Shown piece after piece: positions 1 to 9,292 of a DNA stretch of 64,000 nt. The position numbers were made by a program, and so were the translations under genes. The DNA comes from Spiroplasma endosymbiont of Clivina fossor. Its GTDB lineage: Bacteria; Bacillota_I; Bacilli_A; Mycoplasmatales; Nriv7. A model generated the notes under the pieces. It was not told the DNA's origin. It did not search any database and worked only from the letters and a program-made list of their open reading frames with translations. The stretch lies in assembly GCF_964031115.1 (NCBI RefSeq), contig NZ_OZ035006.1, forward strand, positions 496,001-560,000. The letters run 5' to 3'. Position 1 is the first letter of the stretch. Every line of letters starts with the position of its first letter.

Positions 1-167
1 GATTATTTTTTAGAAAATATTGATAATCCACAAGATTTATTTAAAGGCAATACTATTTTTCAGGAATTTACCAAAAAATTAACTGAACGAATGTTAAATA
101 CGGAAATTAAAGATTATCTTGAAACTGATGAGAATCATAATAAAAGAAATGGCAACACACAAAAAAC

Positions 168-1312
168 TTTTAATTTTGTCGAAAACTCTTGATATTTATT
201 GAATATACTTAATTTTAGGTATATTTTAATATGATAGAGGTGGATAATAATTATGGAAAAAATAATTCAAGAACTAGTAAATACTTTAACAGATGATCAA
301 TTTTTAGAATTTTATGAAAAAATCAAACAACAAGCAGAATTAATAAAAAAACAAAAACGTTTAAATGAAATTGATCAAAAATTTAGAGCGCACGGTATTA
401 AATGCCCTAAATGTGAATCTTACCATTGCGTTAAAAATGGACATAATTCAGAAGGAAAACAAAAATATTTATGTAAAAATTGTCGTGCAAGTTTTGACGC
501 TTTTCGTAATCATTTTATTTATTGAAGTCATTTAAATTATGAACAATGAAATTTATTGATTCAAATTTCATTGCTGGGACAATCTAGTAAAACAATTTCT
601 CGTTTTATTAAAACTACATTAAAAACTGCTTGATATAATCGTCAAAAATTAATGAAATCAAAACAATTAGAAAATACCCAATTAAAATTTAAAAAATTAT
701 CTGGTAAAATCCAAATCGATGAAACATTCATTAAAGAAATCCATAAAGGAAATTTCAAATATAAAACTGATCCACGAAGAATTCACCTTGACCCATTCGC
801 AACTAATACTAAATGCTGTATTCAAATGGCAATTGATAATAATAACAATATTTATGTTAAATCCACAAACACCAAACGTTTACAAAAACAATGAGTTATT
901 GAAAATATGAACAAAGAATTAATTAACGAAAATTCAATTATTACTTCTGATATGCAAAAATTATATTTTTTAGTAGCAAAACAAACAAATTCTACTTTAT
1001 GTGTAACTAAAACAACAATTAATCCTGAAGCTAGTTATCGTAACTTAAATAAAATCAGTAAATTACAATCTAGTCTTAAAGAAGCCTTAATTCATTATCA
1101 TGGTTTAGGTTTTACTAATATTCAAAATTATTTAAATCTCTGAAAATGAAAATACCAACATAAGGGTTTAACTCCAAACCAACAAACAGCGGTATTATAT
1201 TTTAATGTATAAAAAAGTTAAAGTAAAAATAGTAATTTTACATAAAAGCCTTTTAAAATTATCAAGTTGATGATTTTTTTTATTTTATCAAGAGTTTTCG
1301 ACAAAATTAAAA
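168..1312 (+). mobile_element. IS1595-like element, intact, 1145 bp
   Basis: Perfect 27-bp terminal inverted repeats begin TTTTAATTTTGTCGAAAACT; the right end is its complement. The flanking 8-bp direct repeat caaaaaac (160-167 and 1313-1320) is a clean target duplication inside the IS256 transposase gene. An 8-bp duplication fits the IS1595 family. Confidence 0.93.
253..1212 (+). CDS. IS1595-family transposase with N-terminal zinc ribbon
   Basis: A single 319-codon frame when TGA is read as Trp; ATG at 253 follows a GAGGTGG ribosome site. Residues ~50-80 hold CPKCxxxxC...LCKNC, a four-cysteine zinc ribbon typical of IS1595/IS1016 transposases. The catalytic core shows QIDETF (first Asp), a second Asp in ITSDMQKLYF, and a C-terminal segment with HYHGLGFTNIQNYLNLW. 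It is complete and should be able to act on the 27-bp ends. Other copies differ by a few substitutions (for example His or Gln before GIKCPKC). The exact catalytic triad assignment is by family analogy. Confidence 0.88.
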
Positions 1313-2358
1313 CAAAAAACCATTATTACTAAAAATGGTTCAATCGCAATTGATGTACCAAGAGATCGAAATAGTACTTTTGAACCAGTAATTATTCCGA
1401 AAAGACAAAGAAGATTTGATAACTTTGATCAAAAAGTAATTTCTTTATATGCAAGAGGAATGACAATTTCTGATATCAAAGCACAATTGCAAGAATTCTA
1501 TCACGGAGCAGAAATTTCAGAAAGTTTAATTAGTCAAATAACTGATGATGTTATTGAAGAAGTTAAAATGTGACAAACTAAACCTTTAGAGAAGATTTAT
1601 CCGATTGTTTATTTTGATTGTATTGTTGTTAAAGTAAAGCAAGATAAACGAATAATAAATAAAGCAGTTTATCTTGCCTTAGGAATTAATTTAGATGGTT
1701 TAAAAGATATTTTAGGAATGTGAATTAGTGAGAATGAGGGAGCCAAATTTTGACTTAATAATCTTACGGAAATGAAAAATCGTGGGTTACAAGATATTCT
1801 TGTTGCTTGTAGTGATAATTTAACTGGGATGTCTGATGCAATAGAAGCTGTTTTCCCAAAAACACAGCATCAATTATGCATTGTTCATCAAATTCGCAAT
1901 AGTTTAAAATTTGTTCCTTACAAAGATCGCAAACTTGTAGCTAATGATTTAAAATCAATTTATACAGCAATTAATGAAGAAATAGCGTTAATTGCTTTAG
2001 ATCATTTTTCAGAAAAATGAAATAAAAAGTATCCACAAATTACTAAATCATGAAAAAATAACTGAAATAATTTAATAATTTTTCTTGAATATCCTCAAGA
2101 ATTTAGAAGAATTATTTACACAACTAATGCGATTGAATCTGTTAATAGTCAATTAAGAAAAGTCATTAAGAATAAAAAGATTTTTCCTAATGACGCATCA
2201 GTTTTTAAAATATTTTATTTAGCATTTCAAAATATGGTTAAGAAATGAACGATGCCAATTCAAAATTGGGGTAGTGCAATTTCACATTTAATGATAAAAT
2301 TTGAGGACAGAGTGAATTTAAGTTAATTACTTAGAGACACAGTTAATTGTACAGTCCC

Positions 2359-2578
2359 GAATAATCTGAGTTTAAATTTTAATTTTAATATATTTGTTAA
2401 TTATCTAATTTAAATTAAGATTAAAAATATTTTTACTAAAGCAGTATTTAAATTTAAATACTGCTTTTTTATTTTGACAAAATAAAAAAATTGTTTGGTT
2501 GTTTAAGGACACAGGTATTTGTCACCATAAAATATCACCTTAGAAAGGTAGTAGTTTAACAGTTTTTAAATTTAGTTA
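2359..2578. other. Intergenic stretch with one terminator; viral non-coding tail
   Basis: No convincing gene. The left part is AT-rich sequence of unknown origin. Positions ~2510-2578 resemble, inverted, the region just after the viral lipoprotein gene at 12454-12540, so the virus fragment C probably begins here. Confidence 0.55.
2439..2474. terminator. Hairpin terminator
   Basis: AAAGCAGTATTTAAA pairs with TTTAAATACTGCTTT and is followed by a T run, a strong factor-independent terminator, symmetrical enough to work in both directions. It lies between IS256 copy 1 and virus fragment C. Confidence 0.8.
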
Positions 2579-3080
2579 TTACGGATTTTCAATTTCAATT
2601 TCAAAATTATTTGTTTTATTTAATCTATAATTGTTAGTATTACCATGTTCAAAAGTTAGTAATTCTGTCCCTTGTGCTTTAATTCTTATTGTTTTATTGG
2701 GTATATTAATCATTCAGGTATAAAAATTTAAATTGGAAGTATTTATTTTTGTTCCATAAGTATTTGTTATTTTTTGAAAGTCTTTTTGTTTAATTCTGTT
2801 ATTTACAAGCTCTGCATTAAATTCTAAACTAAAAATTTTTATATTTTTTAAATTTGATAATTGTTTATCTATATTTGCTTTTATATTATCTTCTGTTGTT
2901 ATCTCAACTTTTAAAAGGTCGTGGTCTTGCCTCTCCGTTAAAAATCTTATTTTTTCTAGATTTCTGATTTCAAAATTATAAATTTTGTTTTCGTTATTTT
3001 TATTTTTTTGTTCTACTGATTTGTTTTCTTTTTCAGAACATCCAACTATTGGTAATATTGTTAATGTTGAAAGAGCTATT

Positions 3081-4148
3081 AGACTTCTTGCAAAATTAAT
3101 TTAAAATATAATTGAATTGTTGTTTTTAATAAAAAGGTGGAATTTAAATGAAATTTAAAAAAAATAATCAAATAAGTGATAAAAATTTTTTAAGATTAAC
3201 TGGTATTAAACATACTACTTTTAATAAAATGCTAGAAATTTTAAAAATAGAAGAATTAAAAAAGAGATTTCGTCGCGGAAGAACCAATAAATTATCATTA
3301 GAAAATCGTATTTTAATGACTTTAGAATATTGAAGAGAATATAGAACTTATTTTCATATTGCAAAAAGTTATGATATTAGTGAAAGTAGTTGTTATAGAA
3401 ATATCAAATGAATTGAAGACACTTTAATAAAACACCCTAATTTTCAACAACTTACTGGTCAAAAATCACTATTAAAAGATTATTTCAAAGATAAGACTGT
3501 TATAATTGATGTAACTGAAAGCCAAATCCAACGCCCAAAAAAAGACAAAAACAGCACTACTCAGGAAAAAAGAAAAAACACACAATAAAAACACAAGTTA
3601 TAATTGAAAAAGATAGTAAAAAAATTATTAGTTCTGATTTTTCTTATGGTAAAAACCATGACTTTAAAATTTTAAAAGATTCAAAAATTAAATTTTTACC
3701 AGAAACAACTGTTTTAGTGGATTTAGGTTATCAAGGCATACAAAAAATTAATCATAATGTTTTAATTCCTAAAAGAAAATCAAAGAAAAACCCTTTAAAT
3801 AAAGAAGAAAAGCAAAATAATGAGCGAATTTCAAAAATGAGAATTGTTATTGAAAATGTTTTTGCTATACTTAAAAAATTTAAAATTATTAGTGAAAAAT
3901 ATCGAAATCGTAGAAAAAGATTTGCTTTAAGATTTAATTTAATAGCTTCAATTTATAATTTACAACTATTAGTTTAAATATATTTGATAATTTAAAATTT
4001 CAGTCTTTTTTTATTGTAAATAATAATTTTTATTATGTTTTAATGACAAAATATTTGTAAAAATAATCTAAAAATTATTTTAATAACACTTTTATATTTA
4101 TTTTAAATTTAAAAATTATAATTATCATATTAATTTTGCAAGAAGTCT
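3081..4148 (+). mobile_element. IS5-family (ISL2-type) element, copy 1, 1068 bp
   Basis: Terminal repeats start AGACTTCTTGCAAAATTAAT at both ends. It is flanked by a 3-bp duplication ATT. The ANT-form 3-bp duplication seen at most copies fits the ISL2 subgroup. Nine more complete or partial copies in this window look identical or nearly so, implying very recent spread. Confidence 0.93.
3148..3977 (+). CDS. IS5-family transposase made by -1 frameshift (orfA + orfB)
   Basis: orfA runs 3148-3588 (146 codons) and orfB overlaps it in the -1 frame to the stop at 3975-3977. The switch fits the seven-A run at 3537-3543, in codon phase CCA AAA AAA GAC, so slippage by one base gives ...QRPKK-RQKQHYSGKKKKH..., which is the usual core of IS5 transposases. 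Catalytic residues are Asp in VIIDVTE, Asp in LVDLGYQG and Glu in MRIVIENVFA; the last two lie only in the fused product. The ribosome site AAAGGTGG precedes ATG 3148. Most of the other complete copies look the same, so the shift is conserved and not damage. Confidence 0.88.
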
Positions 4149-4210
4149 ATTATATTTAAAATTTTCATTATTTTAACTCCTTTATTACTTTATTTTTTCA
4201 ATTGTAATAG

Positions 4211-4234
4211 ATATATATATATATATATATATAT
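4211..4234. repeat. (AT)12 dinucleotide tract after ORF1
   Basis: Twelve AT units lie between the ORF1 stop and the lipoprotein gene of fragment C. The same place in copy A (11881-11902) has eleven. A difference of one unit in an otherwise conserved spacer shows that this tract changes length. Confidence 0.85.
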
Positions 4235-5619
4235 TACACGAAAATCCTTAATATCATTAGAAAAATGGCAAAACCGATTAAAAATTGAAAAGTATAGTAA
4301 AAAGCCGGTACCGTTTTAAAAATTGGAAAAATGGCGGTTGAAAAGTTAACTGTTGCTTTTGCAATAATTGCTAACGGGCGTAAAATTGTAATGATTTGTG
4401 ACGCTGTCAGCATTCAGTTTAGCATTTTAATACCAGCAGCACAACCAATGTCATTGAAGGTTGGTATTCATCGTCCGGAATATTTGCAATTTGGTGGCGG
4501 AATTAGGTCATCCCATTCTGAATTGGTGGAACCATCAGGAATAAATGCCGTGGAATTAAGGACATTAAAATCATAAATTTTAAAATTGTAATTAGAGATA
4601 TTACCTTTGTGATAAAGCGGAAAGGTTAAGGTAAAAATATTAATACCATAACGAATATCAATATCGGTATTGAGATAATTAATACTGTTAGCAGTCTTGC
4701 TGGTCGGCAAGGTAATCAGTTTATTGTCGTAAGATTTAAGGACATTAAAATCAATTTGATAAATGCTATTGGTGTTGTTAATAGCATTGTAATTTTCTTG
4801 GTGCATTTTTTTGTCAAAAGTAAAGAAATAACTTCTTAGTAATAATTCTGAGTTTCCTATAATATTTACTAAGTATTTTTTGGGATAAAAGGTAATTAAT
4901 GAACGATAAAAGAAACCGATTTGAATAAAGTAATCCTTCTTATAGTTTTCTATACCCTTAAAATCAATTTCAGTATGAGTTTTTTCGTCCATATCAAAAG
5001 TCGCATAAAATAAACTAGCAAAGAAATTGCCAAGAATTTCATAGATTTCATCAAAAACATTTTTGTAATCGCTGTTGTTAATACTAGGAATGTTGTTTTT
5101 AAAATAAAAGTAAATGTCATTTCGTAAATCGGGGTCATAGCGTAGAAAACTAAATCTAACATTGAGGTAATTTAAGGTACCAAAAAGATACTTAATTAGA
5201 TAATAATCGTTAGTATTTTCGGTGTTATATTTTCAGATTTCACTTTCACCGTGTAATAATTGTAAATAGTTATTACCTGCTATTAAGGTTTTATTAAAAG
5301 CTTTAATTTTTAAAATATTTGTATTAATCTCATTTTCACTAGTAGAAGTTTTGTGATAAAAATAGCTTTCGTTTTTAAAACCATGATTTTTAATGGCGAA
5401 TTCTTTATAATAACCTTTTTCTAAAGTGTCAATGAAATTGAATATTGGCGTTCAATAGAGATAAGAATAATTAAATTTATCAAAATCACCACGATGAATC
5501 ATTAAGTAATCAAGGTTCTCGATAACATCATTATAGTTATGGTTGCCATGAAATTTAATAGTTGTTGTTGGCAAGTCAATATTAGTACTATCTTTTTCAA
5601 TTTCAATTTCAGGACGCAT
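4234..5619 (-). pseudogene. Plectrovirus ORF1, C-terminal two thirds without the N-terminal domain
   Basis: A continuous 461-codon frame from ATG 5619 to the stop at 4234. It corresponds to roughly residue 170 to the end of the copy A protein (9692-11881), minus a block of about 75 residues that copy A has and this copy lacks (the region around 10480-10790). It keeps the C-terminal membrane segment (LIGFAIFLMILRIFV). The first codons, MRP, come from the viral terminal sequence ACGCAT and not from ORF1, so signal peptide and N-terminal domain are missing. Whether it is translated is unknown; no good ribosome site is visible. Confidence 0.8.
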
Positions 5620-6020
5620 AAAGTTTTGTTAGGTAGTAAAATATTTGAATAAGTATTAAGGCGGTCAGCAATGATTGTCTTTTTATTTTATAAGGTGTTA
5701 AAAATTTGTTCTTTGAAAATTAAATACAAGTGAATTAATAATGTTGGTATGTATTAAAGCACGATAAATTATGGGTGGTCGCCATAACCGAAAGAAGTTT
5801 ACCAGTTAATAGATAACATCCTATTAGCTATAGCAATTTGTTTCGTTTTGCAATAAAAAAATGAATGGGTGGATTTCCTAAAAATATACACGCTATTAAA
5901 TTAGTTCCAAGGGTAGGATGCGGATATTAAAGTGTAGAAATTTCTATATAGGGGTATGCTAAGTTTAAAATTATTAAAATCTTTATCTAATTAAAAAACA
6001 AAATTTACTAACAAAGCTTG

Positions 6021-6055
6021 TTAAACACTTAAATCTGCGATATATAAGTGTTTAA
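6021..6055. promoter_or_regulatory. 11-bp inverted repeat in viral leader
   Basis: TTAAACACTTA pairs with TAAGTGTTTAA around a 13-base loop. Both arms are unchanged in copy B. It has no T run after it, so an operator or a single-strand hairpin is more likely than a terminator. Confidence 0.6.
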
Positions 6056-6058
6056 AAA

Positions 6059-6097
6059 ACTAAGTTAACTAAAACTTAGTTAATATAACTTAGTTTA
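6059..6097. repeat. Tandem palindromic AACTTAGTT units, putative operator
   Basis: Three half-sites of type CTAAGTTA/AACTTAGTT within 39 bases just before the first viral gene. Copy B (around 25375-25400) has only one palindrome, so copy A has gained a unit. This is the pattern of a repressor-binding site, but no repressor is identified. Confidence 0.55.
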
Positions 6098-6119
6098 TCT
6101 ATAAGAAAGGTAATTTATT

Positions 6120-6446
6120 ATGAAAAACATTGAAAACATTTTCTTAAATACTAAGAAATATCTTTTAAAAGAAACACAAAACGCAATGTTTATTAAAGCA
6201 CCAAAAATTCCATGATTTAATGAACAAATCGGCATTTGGTTTCCAAAGCGATTTGTTTATAAAGGAAAATATGAAAATTCGATTTGCATCGGAATAATAA
6301 AAGATAGTAAATATCAAATAATTTCAATTAATCAAAAAGAAAATGAAACCAAATTAATTAAGGGGCAAGAATTATTAAGTTTCTTCATTGCCGAAAAAGA
6401 AAACAACAAAAAAGATATAAATTATAACTATTTTAAAGGAGTTTAA
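6120..6446 (+). CDS. Plectrovirus early protein, 108 aa, unknown function
   Basis: First gene of the viral operon, ATG 6120 after AGAAAGG. Soluble, basic, with no membrane helix; contains PKIPWFNEQIGIWFPKRFVYKG. I do not recognise a family beyond its occurrence in the same place in copy B (25023-25349), where it differs by a few residues. Position right behind the leader and operator suggests a replication or regulatory role. It ends two bases before the next ATG. Confidence 0.75.
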
Positions 6447-6448
6447 AA

Positions 6449-6670
6449 ATGAATATTGCGATTGGATTAATATTTATTATTATCAGCATCATGCTATTAG
6501 CATATTTTGCTTATAAAATTTATGCCAAAATAAAAATTAGAATTAAATATAAAAATGCCATTAAAAATAATACTGGTAATTTCACGAAAGACGAAAAAGT
6601 ATTTATTGCTCGTTTTGAGGAATGAGTTAAATCTCCTAATTCAAAAGAAAATAACGCGGATAAAAAATAA
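6449..6670 (+). CDS. Small membrane protein of plectrovirus, 73 aa
   Basis: ATG 6449 with GGAG six bases upstream, inside the end of the previous gene. N-terminal helix of about 22 hydrophobic residues (IAIGLIFIIISIMLLAYFAY), then a basic segment KIKIRIKYKN and a charged soluble tail. It ends TAATG, overlapping the next start. The copy B homologue is 24799-25020. Likely a minor virion or assembly protein; function is unknown. Confidence 0.75.
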
Positions 6671-6831
6671 TGTTTTGAGAAATTATTATGGAATTCTTAA
6701 AACTGTTTATTCCGATAGAAAAAATGCCTGCACAAGTTGCGTTTATTGCCGGATTAATTATTATCATTACTTTTCTTTTCGCATTAATTTCAATTATGTA
6801 TTTACCAATAAAAATGATTTTTGGGAGATAA
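6670..6831 (+). CDS. Small membrane protein of plectrovirus, 53 aa
   Basis: ATG 6670 overlaps the previous stop by one base (TAATG), implying translational coupling. One long hydrophobic stretch (VAFIAGLIIIITFLFALISIMY) follows a short N-terminal segment. Copy B homologue at 24638-24799 differs at only a few residues. Probable minor coat or assembly protein by size and place. Confidence 0.72.
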
Positions 6832-6834
6832 AAA

Positions 6835-7065
6835 ATGACAATAAACTTAAAAGAATTTAATTGAGAACAAATTAAACAAACTTTCTGAGATTTATTTATT
6901 CAAATTACAACTATTCCGGCTCACATTACTGGTGGTAAAGAAATTAAATTAAACGAAGCGCCACTTTGACTTTTAATAGCAAACATTGCTTTTTGATTCT
7001 TAACAGCGATTATGGTGTGATTTATTCTAATGCTCCTTTGAAAAACCATATCAGTATTTAGATAG
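6835..7065 (+). CDS. Small membrane protein of plectrovirus, 76 aa
   Basis: ATG 6835 three bases after the previous stop. Tryptophan-rich (most Trp as TGA): a soluble N-terminal half (NLKEFNWEQIKQTFWDLF) and a C-terminal hydrophobic helix pair (LWLLIANIAFWFLTAIMVWFILMLLW). Copy B homologue 24404-24634. Function unknown. Confidence 0.72.
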
Positions 7066-7076
7066 GGAAAAAATTA

Positions 7077-7211
7077 ATGTCAAGAAGTTACATTCTGATG
7101 CATTCCCAAAGAAATTCAAAATTAATTAGGAAAAAATACAATCGTGTTAAGGTTAACCGTGGTTTTAACAAATTTAAGAAAAACTTTGAATATAAATGAT
7201 GAATGTTTTAA
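7077..7211 (+). CDS. Very basic small plectrovirus protein, 44 aa
   Basis: ATG 7077 to TAA 7211. About a third of residues are Lys or Arg (RKKYNRVKVNRGFNKFKKN), no hydrophobic helix. Such a protein could bind the packaged single-stranded DNA; that is inference from charge. The copy B equivalent (24257-24392) is frameshifted by one extra A in the A run after AGG, so one of the two must be altered. Confidence 0.65.
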
Positions 7212-7230
7212 AAAGAAAGGGGGTGATTAT

Positions 7231-7473
7231 ATGATTGGAACTTTCTTAACAGAAGTACCAGCAGTAACAAAGATAACAGCTAGTGACGCGATGACTAAAT
7301 TATGAAATGCGATTATAACAGCGTTTACTAAAATGTGAGAAATTATTGCTGTTAATATGCCACAAGTCGGTAACTTCTTTGCTGACTACTGAATCTTCAT
7401 TTTTCCATTTATTTTGGCAATATTCTTTATTTGCTTTAAAATGTTTGAAAAATTACTTGGAGCAGTACGCTAA
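7231..7473 (+). CDS. Plectrovirus major coat protein candidate, 80 aa
   Basis: Strong ribosome site AAAGGGGGTG before ATG 7231, the best in the viral operon, as expected for the most abundant product. An N-terminal amphipathic part (ASDAMTKLWNAIITAFTKMW) precedes a single hydrophobic helix (WIFIFPFILAIFFICF) and a basic end (KMFEKLLGAVR), the plan of filamentous phage coat proteins inserted in the membrane before assembly. Copy B (23994-24236) differs at two residues. Assignment rests on plan and location. Confidence 0.7.
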
Positions 7474-7497
7474 CAAAAAAATAAAGTGAGGTGCAAG

Positions 7498-8481
7498 ATG
7501 AAATTTTGCAAATGAATAATAGAAAAAAATAACCATTTTATTGAATTGAATCGCACCTCATTTTTAATTTTATGACATTGCGGAGCAATTTGATATATTT
7601 ACAACGGTTATTTTAAAAATATTGTAAGCTATTTATTTTTAGCAGGTTGTATTTTAATTTTTCTTTTTAAAATCGGTAATTTAACACAAATTAACAAAGT
7701 TATTAATTTCTTAAAAAATTCACCATTAAATATTGTGATTGGTTCATTAGGAACTGGAAAAACTGCTTTTCTAGTATATGCATCAAAATTACTAAAAAAG
7801 AAGAAATATCACATCGCATCAACATTTCCATTACTAGAAACCCAAAAATTAAGTTTAGGTCATATGGGATTATTAGATTTTGATTATCCGGTATTGCCAG
7901 ACAAAACCTTACTTTTATGAGATGAAACCAACTTATTTTTAGAAGGTACTGATTGAGAAAAAAATAATACCAAAAACGAGGAAACCGGTATCCAAGAATA
8001 TTTCGCTCTGGCACGGCATTTTGGTCATATTGTTCTGGCTAGCGGTCAAAGAGATAAACATATTTGAGTTAAAGTTCGTGATATTGCCAATAATGTGATT
8101 GTGGGAATTCGCAAAAAAACCGTTAATATTTTTCGGCCCTACTTAAAAGTCATCTATGGTACCTTTACGAGCATTGAAGAATATGAACGCTGACGAAACA
8201 CCTTAATTGATGCTAAAAATAGCAAAAAAGGTCGTCGCATTAAATACCGTGATATCCCTGAACTTGATATTTATTTTTTTAAACTAAAAATTCCTTTACC
8301 AATACTTAACACTTACAATTCTTTTTACCTAGCTTTTTTAAGAGATTACTTAAATGCAAAAGTAAATCCTGACTATGAAGACAAATACTATACTGACACA
8401 GCAATTGATTTAGAAGATTTAGAATATTTAAAAATGGATAAATTTAGCAAATTTTTAAGAAAAATGAAAGAAAAGGAATAA
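7498..8481 (+). CDS. Zot/gpI-like assembly ATPase of plectrovirus, 327 aa
   Basis: ATG 7498 after GAGGTG. Two N-terminal membrane helices (about residues 22-60) lead to a P-loop domain: Walker A GSLGTGKT at 82-89 and Walker B-like TLLLWDE at about 138-144, followed by a basic C-terminal domain. This is the arrangement of the inner-membrane ATPases that extrude filamentous phages (gpI/Zot), with the ATPase domain on the cytoplasmic side. In copy B the same gene (19687-23969) is broken by two insertions, which would leave that provirus unable to make virions unless complemented by copy A. Confidence 0.8.
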
Positions 8482-8487
8482 TAAAAA

Positions 8488-8808
8488 ATGGAAAATCTCG
8501 CAAAAATGGCCGACTTTCTCGCTCAAATGCTTTATAAAGTTTTTGACTTAATTTGAAGTTTAGAAGTGCCAGGAACAAATATTCAATTAATATTTCCTTT
8601 GTTCTTAACGCTGGCTGTAGAATTTCTTATGGCAATTATTCTTGGATTTGGTAGTCAACAAGTTAATTTAGAAAAACAACGCCAATATGCGGTTAAAAAT
8701 AAAGGGCGGTTAAGTGCGTGAGGAAAAACTAAAAAACAAATAAAACCAATAAATCCAAATAAAATTAATTGAAAACAAAGAAATAAAAAAACAAAACAAG
8801 GTAACTAA
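8488..8808 (+). CDS. Plectrovirus membrane protein, 106 aa
   Basis: ATG 8488. A soluble start (AKMADFLAQMLYKVFDLIWSL), one hydrophobic helix (LIFPLFLTLAVEFLMAIILGFG) and a strongly basic tail rich in Lys, Asn and Gln. The copy B homologue (19399-19683, 94 aa) lacks about 12 residues in the tail. Likely an assembly or minor virion protein. Confidence 0.72.
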
Positions 8809-8810
8809 CG

Positions 8811-9059
8811 ATGTTTAAACTAATTATTATTTTTATCTTAATAACTGTTCTTGGACTATTAGCTGGTAGTCATTTTGAAACTTTAACAAACTATATTAGC
8901 GAAGGCCTTGCGAATTTCCAAAAGTTTATTACTAGCAATTTAACAATTTTAGAACTATTTAAACCAATGGCTCGGACATTTTCACAACATCCAATCTTCA
9001 CCATTCTTGGCGTTACTTGTGTACTGATTGCCTTATTTATTGTGATTAAAGGTAGATAA
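8811..9059 (+). CDS. Plectrovirus two-helix membrane protein, 82 aa
   Basis: ATG 8811 two bases after the previous stop. Hydrophobic helices at the N-terminus (IIIFILITVLGLLAG) and C-terminus (TILGVTCVLIALFIVI) flank an amphipathic middle. The predicted protein is identical in copy B (19148-19396), the most conserved viral protein here, pointing to a strongly constrained role, possibly minor coat. Confidence 0.75.
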   Translation: MFKLIIIFILITVLGLLAGSHFETLTNYISEGLANFQKFITSNLTILELFKPMARTFSQHPIFTILGVTCVLIALFIVIKGR

Positions 9060-9063
9060 AAAA

Positions 9064-9183
9064 ATGGAAAAATGAACTAAAAAACAAGAATTAGAAATAG
9101 AAAATGACAAATTAAAAATTGTTAATGTCATATTAGAAAATAGTGTTAATACTCTTAAATACATAAATAATGGAAAAAAATAA
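9064..9183 (+). CDS. Short charged peptide, 39 aa, copy A only
   Basis: ATG 9064 four bases after the previous stop; codes for a heptad-like helix (ELEIENDKLKIVNVILENS). A second similar stretch (ELVIENEKLKIF) follows at about 9190-9280 without a start, so this looks like a decaying tandem duplication. Copy B has nothing here. May not be a functional gene. Confidence 0.45.
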
Positions 9184-9292
9184 ATAAATTTTAGAACTAG
9201 AAAAGCGAAATAGTGTTCATATAGATGAGAAATCAGAACTAGTTATTGAAAATGAAAAATTAAAAATTTTTAAACACGAAAGGAAAACTAAA

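Larger units (their letters stand above)
1..2326 (+). pseudogene. IS256-family (mutator-type) transposase, interrupted
   Basis: DDE transposase that would cut and join the IS256-type element. The N-terminal part reads from the window start to 167 and continues at 1321 to the TAA at 2324-2326 once the IS1595-like insertion is removed. TGA codons are tryptophan. Visible family features are the segment around [11 protein letters not shown], the catalytic Asp in [11 protein letters not shown], a second Asp in ACSDNLTGM followed by [16 protein letters not shown], and the C-terminal [14 protein letters not shown] block holding the Glu. The insertion falls in a run of A within the codons for NTQKT, so the gene is inactive here although both halves are undamaged. 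The true N-terminus is outside the window. Confidence 0.88.
1..2358 (+). mobile_element. IS256-family element, copy 1 (left end outside window), split by an IS1595-like insertion
   Basis: The right terminus (about 2335-2358, ending acagtccc) matches the right ends at 33578 and, inverted, 16653. The left ~113 bases lie outside the window. Positions 168-1312 are a nested IS1595-like element; removing it with one copy of the 8-bp duplication restores an open transposase frame. Intact length of this family here, from the copy at 16653-17974, is 1322 bp. Confidence 0.9.
2579..4168 (-). pseudogene. Viral lipoprotein with ORF1-like domain, split by an IS5-like insertion
   Basis: Homologue of the intact gene at 11935-12453. 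The ATG is at 4168 and the first few codons are at 4149-4168; the IS5-like element (3081-4148) then interrupts the signal peptide, and the rest runs from 3080 to the stop at 2579. The lipobox end LPIVGCSEKEN is visible, followed by the VYDFEIRN/IYNFEIRN domain that also forms the N-terminus of ORF1. The target duplication is ATT (3078-3080, 4149-4151). Removing the IS restores an open frame, so only the insertion has killed it. Confidence 0.85.
2510..5619 (-). mobile_element. Plectrovirus (SpV1-like) fragment C, inverted relative to copy A
   Basis: Reading the minus strand from 5619 down gives the C-terminal two thirds of viral ORF1, an (AT)12 tract, the viral lipoprotein gene and its tail, in the same order as 10200-12540 of copy A but diverged by many substitutions. 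It lacks all upstream viral genes. It meets copy A head to head at about 5614-5619, where the sequence GGACGCATAAAG begins in both orientations. The IS5-like element at 3081-4148 is inserted in it. Confidence 0.8.
5620..6119 (+). promoter_or_regulatory. Viral leader region (promoter, operators, probably replication origin)
   Basis: About 500 bp without a gene, well conserved with the leader of copy B (25350-25843). It contains the inverted repeat at 6021-6055, the repeats at 6059-6097, and a ribosome site AGAAAGG just before ATG 6120. In a single-stranded DNA phage the main non-coding region normally holds the origin and packaging signal; that role here is inference. Confidence 0.6.

Noticed and set aside
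253-1212. Three or four separate small genes in the IS1595-like element
   Set aside because: They lie in one frame and are separated only by TGA, which is Trp in this genetic code.
4331-4576. Plus-strand open frame of 81 codons
   Set aside because: It is the reverse shadow of viral ORF1 on the minus strand.
7703-8014. Minus-strand 103-codon frame in the provirus
   Set aside because: Antisense to the Walker A/B region of the viral ATPase; no start signals.
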